Assembly (NCBI GenBank): GCA_003427395.1
Contig: BFEA01000013.1
Span: 101,789-150,005 of the forward strand
DNA length: 48,217 bases
Source of the DNA: Chara braunii
Taxonomy: Eukaryota > Streptophyta > Charophyceae > Charales > Characeae
Reading direction: 5' to 3'
Position 1 is the stretch's first letter. Each line of letters opens with the position of its first letter. The notes beneath the pieces were generated by a model, which saw only the letters and a list, made by a program, of their open reading frames with translations, did no database searches and had not been told where the DNA came from. Positions 31,070 to 41,400 of the stretch are shown in pieces. A program made the position numbers and the translations under genes.

Positions 31070-31740
31070 AGATGACGTGATTGGGATGTCCATGCTAAGG
31101 CCCTAAGTGAAGGCTTCAGCTGGCGAAAATATGCGGCCCTAAATGAACGCCAGCGCAGTACGGTTGAAGGGACGGCTGGAGCCCACAAGCTAACCAGTAG
31201 GCTCAACCCCTGAGTTATAGTTGTAGAGGTCAGGGCCCAGCCCTCGGCCCAGGCCCTGAACCAGTTGGTTCTGGGATGCCCATGCAGGGCCTCCAGGAAG
31301 ACACGAAAGGAGGATGTCGTTGCATTCCACATATTTGGATGCAATGGCTGCGACCACTACAGTCTTCCCCCGAATACAACTCACAGTCATTATTGCCGAA
31401 TTTGGTGCATCTTTCCGTCTAAATTCCGCTATAATGAGCGTACATTGTATTCGGGGGAAGACTGTAGCTCTGCTAGAACGCACGGCAGGTGAGTGTGGGC
31501 TCATTTTGAGGAAGGAGATGAGGAGCAACCACTGTGAGCTGCTCCACCCAGCGACAGCCTCAGCTGCATCGAGAAGAAGAGCGGTGTTGTGTTTGGGTGA
31601 CAGGAAGAAGGACAGCGGTGGGAACTGGTGGTACTTACCTGGTGGTGGTTGAGGATCACACGGGTGGGTGAGACTCCCCAGCATCATCTGGCAAAGTCAT
31701 CGCGGACGAGAGAATGTGAGGAGAGAAGTAGGAGGTGTAT
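31070..31740 (+). repeat. Dispersed repeat R1, copy b
   Basis: Colinear with 6240-6670. Shared are CCTAAGTGAAGGC, the GGGCCCAGCCCTCGGCCCAGG block, GATGCCCATGCAGGGCCTCC, ACATATTTGGATGCAATGGC, TTTTGAGGAAGGAGATGAGG, AAGGACAGCGGTGGGAACTG and CCCAGCATCATC. It carries a small TA-flanked element at 31358-31466 that copies a and c lack. Confidence 0.7.
31358..31466. mobile_element. Small CAGT-ended, TA-flanked inverted-repeat element (MITE)
   Basis: CTACAGTCTTCCCCCGAATA at 31357 and its reverse complement ending at 31467 form perfect inverted repeats of 23 bp. TA (31358-31359) and TA (31465-31466) flank CAGTCTTCC...GGAAGACTG, leaving a 105-bp element. Copies a and c of the host repeat have GCTGCCAGC and then TCT-CTAG without it. 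CAGT ends with a TA target are typical of Tc1/pogo-type elements such as plant Emigrant/Lemi. That assignment is inference. No coding capacity is present. Confidence 0.85.
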
Positions 31741-31773
31741 GGAGAGAGTAATATGCAGTTCTGAGTGGCTTTT

Positions 31774-31878
31774 ATGGGTCATCTAGATCCTAAAGAAGAT
31801 CAGTGGTTTACAAGGCATGAGCTAATCGAGTCTGCACCTCAAGTGTTTCTGCGTGATGAGAGTGCAAGGACACTATAA
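31774..31878 (+). pseudogene. Chromodomain-like Gag-Pol tail fragment
   Basis: A 34-codon open segment reads HLDPKEDQWFTRHELIESAP and ends in SARTL and a stop. It aligns with MDPKED*WFTREELMKTAPR of GYP-2 (about 29970-30030) and WFTRTELLETAPD of GYP-3. It is the C-terminal end of another Ty3/gypsy Pol. It lies just downstream of R1 copy b and 28 bases before the N gap. The rest of the element is probably in the gap or lost. Confidence 0.7.
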
Positions 31879-31906
31879 GTTCTAAGTGGGCTTTGAACCT
31901 GAAGGG

Positions 31907-32562
31907 NNNNNNNNNNNNNNNNNNNNNNNNNNNNNNNNNNNNNNNNNNNNNNNNNNNNNNNNNNNNNNNNNNNNNNNNNNNNNNNNNNNNNNNNNNNNNN
32001 NNNNNNNNNNNNNNNNNNNNNNNNNNNNNNNNNNNNNNNNNNNNNNNNNNNNNNNNNNNNNNNNNNNNNNNNNNNNNNNNNNNNNNNNNNNNNNNNNNNN
32101 NNNNNNNNNNNNNNNNNNNNNNNNNNNNNNNNNNNNNNNNNNNNNNNNNNNNNNNNNNNNNNNNNNNNNNNNNNNNNNNNNNNNNNNNNNNNNNNNNNNN
32201 NNNNNNNNNNNNNNNNNNNNNNNNNNNNNNNNNNNNNNNNNNNNNNNNNNNNNNNNNNNNNNNNNNNNNNNNNNNNNNNNNNNNNNNNNNNNNNNNNNNN
32301 NNNNNNNNNNNNNNNNNNNNNNNNNNNNNNNNNNNNNNNNNNNNNNNNNNNNNNNNNNNNNNNNNNNNNNNNNNNNNNNNNNNNNNNNNNNNNNNNNNNN
32401 NNNNNNNNNNNNNNNNNNNNNNNNNNNNNNNNNNNNNNNNNNNNNNNNNNNNNNNNNNNNNNNNNNNNNNNNNNNNNNNNNNNNNNNNNNNNNNNNNNNN
32501 NNNNNNNNNNNNNNNNNNNNNNNNNNNNNNNNNNNNNNNNNNNNNNNNNNNNNNNNNNNNNN
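31907..32562. other. Assembly gap (656 Ns)
   Basis: The run of N starts after GAACCTGAAGGG and ends before AGACAAAAGAAGAGG. R1 copies flank it, so a collapsed or unresolved repeat is likely. Confidence 0.99.
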
Positions 32563-32850
32563 AGACAAAAGAAGAGGTTACTGCTACATTCCACACATTC
32601 GGAGGCATCGGATGCAACTGCCAGCTCTGCTAGAATGCACGGCAAGCCAGTTAGGACTAATTTGAGGAAGGAGGTGAGAAGCAGCCACGGTGAGCTCCTT
32701 GATCCAGCAGCAGCCAAAACTGCAGTGGGAGAAGAAGAAGGATATCGTTGCGTCGAGGAGAGGAGAGAGAAGGACAGCGGTGGGAACTGGTGAGAGGATT
32801 GTTGACACAGAGAATGTGAGGGAGAGAAGTAGGTTATATAGAGAGAGTAG
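32563..32850 (+). repeat. Dispersed repeat R1, copy c (5' end in gap)
   Basis: It matches the 3' half of copies a and b: ACACATTCGGAGGCA, TGCCAGCTCTGCTAGAATGC, TTTGAGGAAGGAGGTGAG, AAGGACAGCGGTGGGAACTG and GAGAATGTGAGGGAGAGAAG. It lacks the 105-bp element. Confidence 0.7.
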
Positions 32851-34449
32851 GAGAGTAGTATAGGCGGTAGAGCTTCTACACTGTTGTTGTATTGATTATT
32901 GATGGTGAGAAGTGGGGTTTTCTTCTTCAAGGGACTTTCGCGTTCTAATTTAGTCTGCTATTGGTTTTGTATTTCTTCTTTCTACTTTGCTTCGATATGC
33001 TTGTCCTGTGTTGAGTCTTTTGCAGCTCGGAAAATTTGAGTTCCTTTTAATTGGTTCTGTGCACTCACATTGATTGTCAGGTATGTGTGATGGTAAAATG
33101 CACACAGCACCCTGTGCATGCACATCCACGTATGTGTTTAGTGCCAATCGTCGCTGGTGTGCATGGGTCCTGGATGACTGTTTTGCTGATGCGTTTCGTT
33201 TGGAATGCGGCTGGGGGTTCCACATGGTCTTTTTCATGATTCTTGGATTGCAGCTAGCCCGAAGAGGACAATGAGGAGCAGCTTCCGAAGCTTTTCGTCA
33301 CCCACAAGAGAGGATCAATCAGCACGGGAAGAGGAGCAATCTGGAGATGGTAAGGCACGATGGGCAATTGGGTTATTATTTCGCTGCATTCATTCACACT
33401 TGCTGTATCTCTGTTTCTGGAATGGAATTAGATGCGGACAAGGCTCTGGTGAAGGCGGCACACTTTTTCATTAAGGGCTCTTCCCTACATATTGCTGGTT
33501 GACAAGTGTAGAATCGGGAACAGTCATGATCCAAGTTGATTCTTGGGCATGTGTTGCTGGTGATTGTTGTTTTCGTTCACACAAACTTTTGCCGACATGT
33601 ACGCTTGGGTAGTTGTGTGCACCGTGCTTGGGAGGGGAGGTGCATATGTGTCTCCTTTGTACATTTTGACCCTGAATGGTGTTTGCATGTTGGGCCATGA
33701 TTGCTCTCTAGGGTGTGTCCCCATGCAGCTGCATTAGGTCATCCCTTGATTTGTTGATTCCTGCTCTCACCAGCACTCTTATTAAACCTCCAGTACTTGG
33801 CCCATACATCGGTTGCAGGGCCCTCACCGTGACTTCGGAGGTCATTAAACGCAAAAATGGCCGTTCATGAAATTTATCAACAACGATAAGACCCCGAAAG
33901 TTGCGGCACGTACATGGAAAGGGCCCGTGGCTGATGTACGGGCCAAGTACTGGTGGTTTAAGGCAACACAACTGCCAACTCGTCCCTCATCCCATGATTC
34001 CTGTTACGCCACCTTTATGTATAAATACAAGTAAGGATATTGATATTGAATGTTGATCACTTGGTGCCGACGTGAATTTCGTTAACTTGGTGTTCCCATG
34101 AGGAACATATGCACACATATTGACACAAATGGGCAAATTGTTGTCTATGGCTTGTTGTTTTTCCGAGTGTGAAAGCCGAGCATTTGTTTATTGATGCTAG
34201 TATGGATGTAAGTCGATACAAGTTAGAAGGCATATGCATTGAACCACATTGTTCGTCACCTCAAGCACATACACATTGAGAGATACGAATTCCACACTGG
34301 AGACCAGAGATGCAAAGTCCAAATTAGCGCAGCTTAGAAATTCCAATGAATTATCATATTAAGCAGTTTCAGAGTTCCAGCCACCAGCCCTCGTCTGCGC
34401 ATAGTTCAGCAACCCATATCCAGCATCCGCATCCAGGTAGGTGACTCCC
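32851..34449. other. Noncoding or weakly exon-like stretch
   Basis: No gene is identified. Two segments have splice-like borders: 33031-33080 (TCTTTTGCAG before, GTATGTG after) and 33252-33349 (GGATTGCAG before, GTAAGGC after). They are short and not joined by a recognisable protein. One TTAA element lies at 33782-33961. Confidence 0.4.
33782..33961. mobile_element. TTAA-flanked inverted-repeat element (MITE), copy 3
   Basis: It starts TTAA-ACCTCCAGTACTTGGCCC and ends GGGCCAAGTACTGGTGGT-TTAA. The ends are inverted repeats of 18 bp with one mismatch. The interior shows GGCCCATACATCGG on the left and GCTGATGTACGGGCC on the right, continuing the pairing. It is 172 bp between the TTAA copies and has no coding capacity. 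Confidence 0.88.
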
Positions 34450-34650
34450 TCTCTCTGTCTCTCGTCTCCTCTCTCTCTCTGTCCCTCTTCTCCTCTCTCT
34501 CTGTCCCTCTTCTCCTCTCTCTCTCTGTCCCTCTTCTCCTCTCTCTCTCTGTCCCTCTTCTCCTCTCTCTCTCTGTCCCTCTTCTCCTCTCTCTCTCTGT
34601 CCCTCTCTCCCCCTCTCTCTGTCCCTCTTCTCCTCTCTCTCTCCCATCAT
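34450..34650. repeat. Pyrimidine minisatellite, about 24-bp units
   Basis: Units of the form CTCTCTCTCTGTCCCTCTTC plus TCCT repeat about eight times with small length changes. The long open frames on either strand (arginine-glutamate or serine-leucine repeats) are products of this repeat. Confidence 0.95.
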
Positions 34651-35759
34651 GAAGATCTTGACTCTGGATACATCCACCTGCCACTCGGCTCTACTCCTTC
34701 TACTTTGCTGTGCGGCTATGGCCGCCTTCCTTCCACAGTGCAGCGCTGCCCAGCCAGGGCTCTTGCGCATGCCAACTCGCAGATAGCGCACAAGCACTCA
34801 GCAGTCTCGACACTTCTTGCATATTGCAATCAGACTCTCTTCTTTGCTACGCATACATGCAAACAGATGGCAACTGACATTGGCGCCAGGCGCCCATTCA
34901 AAGCTCAGAGATATGGACGTCGAGAACACAGTTCAGATGTAAACTCACTTCCACAGGCTATGGCGCATCAGTGCCTGTACATCCCAAGCTCAGAGATATG
35001 GACGTCGAGAACACCACTGTTCGCACATACTCAACTCTGGATCACCCTGAATACCCCACATGCATTCACTGTATCACACACTCACACACACACACTAACA
35101 CGAGCTATGGCGGTTATGGCCGCCAGCTACTACAACCATAGTACGCTGACTCCTTCTAGCCCAGTTCAACCTCGGGCATCTGCAGACCACTTCGCACAAG
35201 ATGTTCAGGCAGCGCTTCCGCATGGCTTGTGCAGGAATGAATGAATGGCTGGACGCTGTTTCTTGATTTATACTTCTGTAAGTCGCTGGTCTGCCCTTTT
35301 CCACCAGGCCCATGGTGCACACAGTCCCTCATGGTACTTGCTGACTGTACAAAGTGAGACTGGGACTGGGTACCGCTGACTAAGCGAAGTTGGACTCACC
35401 ACTTGCCCACTTGCCTCTTGTCTGCTGTGGGTAACATGAGGAAAAACTTGAAAGGCCACTTCCGGACCTTCCGGAAGTCTGTGGACTTGGCCTTTCGGGA
35501 TTGTAGTAGCTACGATCTTGACCTTTCAGATTTGCTATAGCTACGACCTCTAAACGACTATGACCCCTACTCAACAAACCTACAGATCGAACCCCTACAG
35601 CTACCCAGACGTACAACAGACTTCAGTCAACTACCAAAATGCAGGTCACGGGTTCAAACACACACAGGGGTCGACTCGATACTGTACACGGGTGTGGTAC
35701 AGTCTAGGGGTCGAGCCCTCGGATCTGCATCTGCTACTGCTAAGGTGAAAACCATTTCA
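34651..35759. other. Unassigned, possible 3' LTR of GYP-3
   Basis: It follows the 3' end of GYP-3 Pol on the minus strand. A purine-rich CGGTGGGAGTGAAATGG (minus strand, about 35753-35769) could be a polypurine tract with an LTR starting TGGTTTTCACC. No second LTR is in the window to confirm this. A 28-bp direct repeat containing AGAGATATGGACGTCGAGAA occurs at 34905 and 34993, and a CA tract at 35076-35095. Confidence 0.35.
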
Positions 35760-35797
35760 CTCCCACCGGCCTAAATTCGAGGTCCTCCGAGAATACT

Positions 35798-36473
35798 TCA
35801 GTCTACGGTCGGAGTTTTACTTTTCTTATCTCTTTCGTAGGCTCGGACTATATCGGGAGCTGTCTCTAGAAGCTCTGTTCGGGTAAACCAGCGGTATTGT
35901 TTCTGCGGACGACCTCTTCCTCTTGTTCTGAAGACATCTTCACCTACTATGCCGTCGATGTCGTATCTTCCATCCATGTCTGGAGGGATCATGGATCTTC
36001 GTGATGGAAATTGTTGACTTGTGGTACAAGGCAACAACTTCAAGGCATGAAAAATTGGGTAGGTGTGGAGATGCGCTGGAATCTCTATTGTGTAGGACGG
36101 TCCATCCTCTCCGCCCTGACCACAGTCCTCTGTAAGCAGGTAACAGTTTTTGTGAGATGTTCTCCTCAGGAACAAACTCTTTTGACTTAACCCAGACTAA
36201 GTCACCTACTTGGAACTGCGATGGGCGACGGTGCTTATTGGCTTGCTCTATCATCGTATGCTGGGCCCTCCTGAGGTTCTCTACTACGGTAGCAATCTCT
36301 TTTTCATGTTGTATCGCAAACTCCCTAGGTCCGGGCGGTAGCCTCTGAATCTGATCCGGGTTGAGTCCCTCAAACGGTCTACGCGGTCTAAAGGACTTAT
36401 GCAATTCGTTGGGAGTGCGACAAGTAGCTAAGTGCATGCTATTGTTGTATGTGCTGGCTACCTTTGGGAGCAT
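35798..36473 (-). pseudogene. GYP-3 integrase C-terminus and chromodomain-like tail
   Basis: The frame 36473-35940 gives the end of the integrase core (ASTYNNSMHLATCRTPNELH), then a helix (REFAIQHEKEIATVVENLRR) and FQVGDLVWVKSKEFVPEE, the SH3-like GDLVWV module. After a frameshift near 36090, the next frame ends DIDGIVGEDVFRTRGRGRPQ...WFTRTELLETAPDIVRAYER and stops at 35798. The tail resembles a chromodomain that has lost its middle (KQYR joins directly to WFTR). Confidence 0.82.
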
Positions 36474-37134
36474 CTCATCCCAATTGACTTGATCCGGTCG
36501 AATTTACATCCTCATAACTTGTTGCAGAATCTTGTTCATCTGTTCAGTCTGCCGTCAATCTCTGGATGACGGTCAGATGACATCAACAACCTAGAGCCAT
36601 AAACTCTCATCAACTCCTGCCAGTTCCGACTAGTGAACCAAGTATCTCTATCGCTAACTATAGACAACGGTAACCCGTGATCACCGACCCAATGGTCGAA
36701 AAACATTTGTATTACTAACTATGTACGTGCCTCGGTCTGAGAAGACCAAGAGGGGGTCACGTAGTGGTCTTATTTTCCTGGCACACCTTGCAACTGCGTA
36801 CATACTCTATGCACCCAGCCTTCATGCCAGGACAAGTATACGTGCGCATGAGGTTGGCTAATGTCTTTTGCCAACCAAGTGTCCCTCTGTGTCGTGGCAT
36901 TCCCCTAGGATCAAACTACGGATCTCCTCACTGTTAGGAACACACAGACGGTCAACTACATTAGTCTTCTCGAATAGTAACCCATTAGTAGTGCGGTAGT
37001 CTGGTTCGGACTCTGGGGCCTCCTTAACTCTCTTGAGGAGGTCACTATAGATAGGATCCTGTGCATACGCTTCTCTAACTTTCTCTTGCAGGTCTCTCCC
37101 TATATCCAGATAGTGAACTATCGCTCCAAAGCAA
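36474..37134 (-). pseudogene. GYP-3 integrase, zinc finger and core, badly degraded
   Basis: Minus-strand frames give DYRTTNGLLFEKTNVVDRLC, then VPNSEEIRSLILGECHDTEG and H, and after a one-base shift GWQKTLANLMRTYTCPGMKA...CKVCQENK. These together are the HHCC zinc region of integrase. The catalytic core (about 36480-36760) is broken by many stops and only scattered matches remain, so the DDE residues cannot be placed. Confidence 0.7.
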
Positions 37135-37587
37135 TCAACTCTCCTGCTTAGCGCCCGCGACTACGTTATACTTCCCTTTGACCGACTTGAGCTCAAAGTC
37201 AAACTGATCTATTTGTGCGGCCCACCTAGTCAGCTTAGGTGTCATCTTGGCTTGTGTCTTCAACCACCTCAGTGTCTCGTGGTCTGAATAAACTTTGAAG
37301 TGCCTCCCAAGCAAGTCGTGCTTCCAATGGTCTAGTGTTTGCCTGAGAGCGTAGAGTTCCCTCTCATAGGTTGATGTCTCTACCTTCTCTGAAGGCATCC
37401 TAGCAGACATGAACTCTACGGGTCTATCTCCATTGCCATCGTCTTGCTGTAAAACAGCGTCTATGCCATACCGACTTGCGTCAGTAGTAACAACGAAAGG
37501 CAGGGACGGATCGACTACCTTGAGGACTGGATACTCTATCGGAGCCTGTTTCAACTTCTCAGGGCCGACGTATAGTCTTTGTCCCAC
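37135..37587 (-). pseudogene. GYP-3 RNase H
   Basis: The 150-codon frame reads FVVTTDASRYGIDAVLQQDD (first catalytic Asp), RPVEFMSARMPSEKVETSTY-ERELYAL (Glu), DHWKHDLLGRHFKVYSDHET, LRWLKTQ and FDFELKSVKGKYNVVAGAKQ. The last catalytic Asp of the usual VADALSR is Gly here. A frame change near 37560 separates it from the RT-tether frame. Confidence 0.9.
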
Positions 37588-38410
37588 TTCCAGATTGCTT
37601 CTTTCTTTAGCAACCTGCGAAGGGATGCAACGATAGTGGAAAAGTTACTGACGAACTTTCTATAATAATTGGCTAGGCCTAGGAACGAACGCAACTCTGT
37701 CAGTGTGCGGGGCATTGGCCAATCTCTAATCGTTGTTATCTTGCTGTCCTCAAGTTTTATGCCGTCTCCATCTAAGTCGTGGCCCAAGTACAGAACTTGT
37801 GTCTTGGCCCACTCGCACTTCTTCGCGTTAATCTTGAAGTTAGCTTCTCTCAGCTTCTCCAAAACCTGCCTCAGATGGCCCACATGCTCCTGAAGGATCT
37901 TGCTAACAACTAGAATATCATCTAAGTACACTACAACGAATCTATCTAACCAAGGCCTAAACAAATCATTCATACAGCGCTGAAAGGTAGCTGGCGCATT
38001 CGTTAGTCCAAAAGGCATTACTATAAGCTGGTAGTGCCCATATCTAGTTCTAAACGCCGTCTTGTACTGATCATCAGGATGGACCTCTATCTAATGATAG
38101 CCACCTCTATCTGATGATAGCCTGACTTCAAATCTATCTTTGAGAAGTATTTGCAGCCCTGCACTCGATCCAGTAGGTCATCTATACGGGGAAGTGGTTT
38201 TGCATTCTTCACTGTGATGGCATTGAGACCCTATAGTCGATACACATTTTCAACTCTCCCTCCTCCTTGGTGACAAATAGAACAGGTGCTCCAAAAGGAG
38301 ACGAACTGGGGCTAATCCACCCTTCTCAAGGAGTTCGTCTAACTGCTTGCGCAACTCCTCTAACTCCCATGGGGGCATTCTGTAGAGCGACTCGGAAGGA
38401 ACCGGCACAT
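37551..38410 (-). pseudogene. GYP-3 reverse transcriptase
   Basis: From 38410 the frame gives PVPSESLYRMPPWELEELRK and QLDELLEKGGLAPV. A shift is followed by degraded motif A sequence near 38100-38200, where a duplicated phrase CACCTCTATCT-ATGATAGCC (38081 and 38102) breaks the frame. The open frame 38018-37551 then gives MPFGLTNAPATFQRCMNDLF, VVYLDDILVVSK (YLDD at 37917-37928, catalytic residues intact), VLYLGHDLDGDGIKLEDSKI and RSFLGLANYYRKFVSNFST. A few lesions separate it from a complete domain. Its first codons lie inside the first unit of the minisatellite. Confidence 0.9.
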
Positions 38411-40990
38411 CACCAAGTGAGAAAAAAATGAACTTGCACAAGGGAGACTGCAAAATACACGTGAGCTATGGCGCAGCTAGGAAGGAACCAGCACATCACC
38501 AAGTGAGGAAAAACTGAACTTGCACAAGTGAGAGTGCAACATCCACACATGTGAGCTATGGATCAACTAGGAAGGAACCGGCACATCACCAAGTGGGAGA
38601 AGAGTGAACTTACACAAGTGAGAGTGCAACATCCACACATGTGAGCTATGGAGCAACTAGGAAGGAACTGACACATCACCAAGTGATAGAAGAGTGAACT
38701 TGCACAAGTGAGAGTGCAAGATACACACATGTGAGCTATGGCGCAACTAGGAAGGAACCAATACATCACCAAGCGAGGAACGACTGAACTTGCACAAGTG
38801 AGAGTGCAGCATACACACATGTGAGTTATGGAGCAACTAGGAAGGAATCGCCACATCATCAAGTGAGGAAAGACTGAACTTACACAAGTGAGAGTGCAAT
38901 ATACACACATGTGAGCTATGTCGCAACTAAGAAGGAACCGACACATCACCAAGCGAGGAAGGAATGAACTTGCACAAGTGAGAGTGCAACACATGTGAGC
39001 TATGGAGCAATTAGGAAGGAACCGGCACATTACCAAGTGAGTAAAGACCGAACTTGCACAAGTGAGAGTGCAACATACACACATGTGAGCTATGGCGCGA
39101 ATTGGAAGGAATCGGCACATCACCAAGTGAGGAAAGACTGAACTTGCACAAGTGAGAGTGCAAAGTACACACATGTAAGTTATGGAGCAACTAGGAAGAA
39201 ACCGACACATTACCAAGTGAGAGAAGACTGAACTTGCACAAGTGAGAGTGCAACATACACACATGTGAGCTATGGCGCAACTTGGAAGGAACCGGCATAT
39301 CACCAAGTGAGGAAAGACTTGACTTGCACTGGTGAGAGTGCAACACACACGTGAGCTATGGAGCAACTAGGAAGGAACCGACACATCACCAAGTGAGGAA
39401 AGAATGAACTTGCACAAGTGAGAGTGCAACATCCACACAAGTGAGCTATGGAGCGACTCGGAAGGAACCGGCACATCACCAAGTGAGGAACGACTGAACT
39501 TGCACAAGTGAGAGTGCAGCATACACATGTGAGCTATGGAGCAACTAGGAAGGAATCGGCACATCACCAAGTGAGGAAAGACTGAACTTACACAAGTGAG
39601 AGTGCAATATACACACATGTGAGCTATGTTGCAACTAGGAAGGAACCGACACATCACCAAGCGAGGAAATAATGAACTTGCACAAGTGAGAGTGCAACAC
39701 ATGTGAGCTATGGAGCAATTAGGAAGGAACCGGCACATTACCAAGTGAGTAAAGACTAAACTTGCACAAGTGAGAGTGCAACATACACACATGTGAGCTA
39801 TGGCGCGAATAGGAAGGAACCGGTACATCACCAAGTAAGGAAAGACTGAACTTGCGCAAGTGAGAGGGCAACATGCACACATGTAAGGTATGGAGCAACT
39901 AGGAAGAAACCGAAACATCATTAAGTGAGACAAGATTGAACTTGCACAAGTGAGAGTGCAACATACACACATGTGAGCTATGGCGCAACTTGGAAGGAAC
40001 CGGCATATCACCAAGTGAGGAAAGACCGCACTTGCACTAGTGAGAGTGCAACACACACATGTGAGCTATAAAGCAACTAGGAAGGAACCGGAACATCACC
40101 AAGTGAGGAAAGACTGAACCTGCACAAGTGAGAGTGCAACATCCACACATGTGAGCTATGGAGCGACTCGGAAGGAACCAGCACATCACCAAGTGAGTAA
40201 AAACTGAACTTGCAGAAGTGAGAGTGCAACGTACACACATGTGAGCCATGGAGCAACTAGGAAGCAACCGGTACATCACCAAGTGAGAGAAGAGTGAACT
40301 TGCACAAGTGAGAGTGCAACATACACACATGTGAGCTATGGCGCAACTAGGAAGGAACCAGCACATCACAAAGTGAGGAAAGACTGAACTTGCACAAGTG
40401 AGAGTGCAGCATATACACATGTGAGGTATGGAGCAACTAGGAAGGAATCGACACATCACCAAGTGAGGAAAGACTGAACATGCACAAGTGAGAGTGCAAC
40501 ATACACACATGTGAGCTATGGCGCAACTAGGAAGGAACCGAAACATCACCAAGCGAGGAAAGAATGAACTTGCACAAGTGAGAATGCAACACATGTGAGT
40601 TATGGAGCAACTAGGAAGGAACCGACACATCACGAAGTGAGTAAAGACTGAACTTGCACAAGTGAGAGTGCAACATACACACATGTGAGCTATGGCACAA
40701 CTAGGAAGGAACCGGCATATCACCAAGCGAGGAAAGAATGAACTTGCACAAGTGAGAGTGCAACATACACACATGTGAGCTATGGAGCAACTTTGAAGGA
40801 ACCGGCACATCACCAAGTGAGGAAAGATTGAACTTGCACAAGTGAGTGTGCAACATACACACATGTGAGTTGTGGAGCAACCAGGAAGGAACCGGTATAT
40901 CACGAAGTGAGAGAAAGACTGAACTTACAGCATCATACACACATATGATCTATGGAGCAACTGGGAAAGAATCGGTACATCACCAAGTGA
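38384..40990. repeat. Minisatellite, about 30 units of about 90 bp, with higher-order structure
   Basis: The unit on the plus strand is roughly GGAAGGAACCGGCACATCAC, CAAGTGAGGAAAGACTGAAC, TTGCACAAGTGAGAGTGCAA, CATACACACATGTGAGCTAT and GGAGCAACTA. Units are mostly 90 bp, some 82-88. Diagnostic variants recur 708 bp apart: GTGCAATATACAC at about 38894 and 39602, a short unit GTGCAACACATGTG at 38984 and 39692, and TTGCACT-GTGAG at 39324 and 40032. This shows a second-level repeat of eight units. The first unit's GCGACTCGGAAGGAACCGGC is identical to the GYP-3 RT coding strand at this border. Because 90 is divisible by three, the minus strand shows long cysteine-rich open frames that are not genes. 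Confidence 0.97.
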
Positions 40991-40999
40991 GGAAAGATT

Positions 41000-41400
41000 G
41001 CATGTGAGTGAGACTCGCTCAAACACCTGCGTAGGACTCATGGAGGGAACAATTTTGGGAATAATCTTTATTGTGTGAAAGATGGGTCCTGCATGTGAGT
41101 GAGACTTGCTCAAACACATGTATAGGACTCATGGAAACAACCATGCTTGAATCGGATCATCACAAGGTGAAAATCGGACAATGCAAGAGATAAGAATCAC
41201 CAAAATGCTGGCCTGAGTGAGAATCAAACAATCTTGGGAATAATCTTTATTGTGTGAAAGATGGGTCCTGCATGTGAGGGAGACTTGCTCAAACACATGA
41301 ATAGGACTCATGGAAGCAACCATGCTTGAATCAGATCATCAAGAGGTGCAAATCGGACAATGCAAGGAACAAGAATCACCAGCCTGAGTGAGAATCAATG
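41000..41400. repeat. 179-bp tandem duplication beside the minisatellite
   Basis: TTGGGAATAATCTTTATTGT begins at 41055 and at 41234. Both copies continue with GATGGGTCCTGCATGTGAG, GACTTGCTCAAACACATG, CATGCTTGAATC and AATCGGACAATGCAAG. A partial earlier copy (CTCGCTCAAACACCTGCGTA) lies at 41016. The boundary with the 90-bp units is near 40993. Confidence 0.9.

Larger units (their letters stand above)
35760..38410 (-). mobile_element. Ty3/gypsy LTR retrotransposon GYP-3, different lineage, truncated
   Basis: On the minus strand from 38410: RT (from PVPSESLYRMPPWELEEL), RNase H, integrase and the GPY/F plus chromodomain-like tail, ending near 35798. Its RT and RNase H sequences (VVYLDDILVVSK, FVVTTDASRYGIDAVLQQDD) are clearly distinct from GYP-1 and GYP-2, so it is another lineage of the superfamily. 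Gag, protease and the 5' LTR are missing. The sequence upstream of the RT start is replaced by the 90-bp minisatellite. Confidence 0.85.

Noticed and set aside
20887-31090. GTGATTGGGATG in both flanks of GYP-2 as a target duplication
   Set aside because: The phrase is not adjacent to the LTR ends and is too long for an LTR element target duplication.
31808-32930. Several 230-360 residue open frames
   Set aside because: Most of their length is the run of Ns.
34369-35244. Open frames of 140-270 residues across the pyrimidine minisatellite
   Set aside because: They read through the 24-bp repeat and into unrelated sequence. The predicted residues are just repeat products.
35570-35600. tRNA T-arm-like phrase (AGATCGAACCCC)
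   Set aside because: No acceptor stem, D-arm or anticodon arm could be paired around it on either strand.
38563-40903. Three long cysteine-rich open frames on the minus strand (about 230-290 residues)
   Set aside because: They are the 90-bp minisatellite read in frame. The period is a multiple of three, so stops are rare. Frames change where units have odd lengths, and no start, promoter or family match is visible.
38384-40990. CRISPR-like array
   Set aside because: Units are contiguous and similar over their whole length. There are no unique spacers of constant size, and the setting is eukaryotic.
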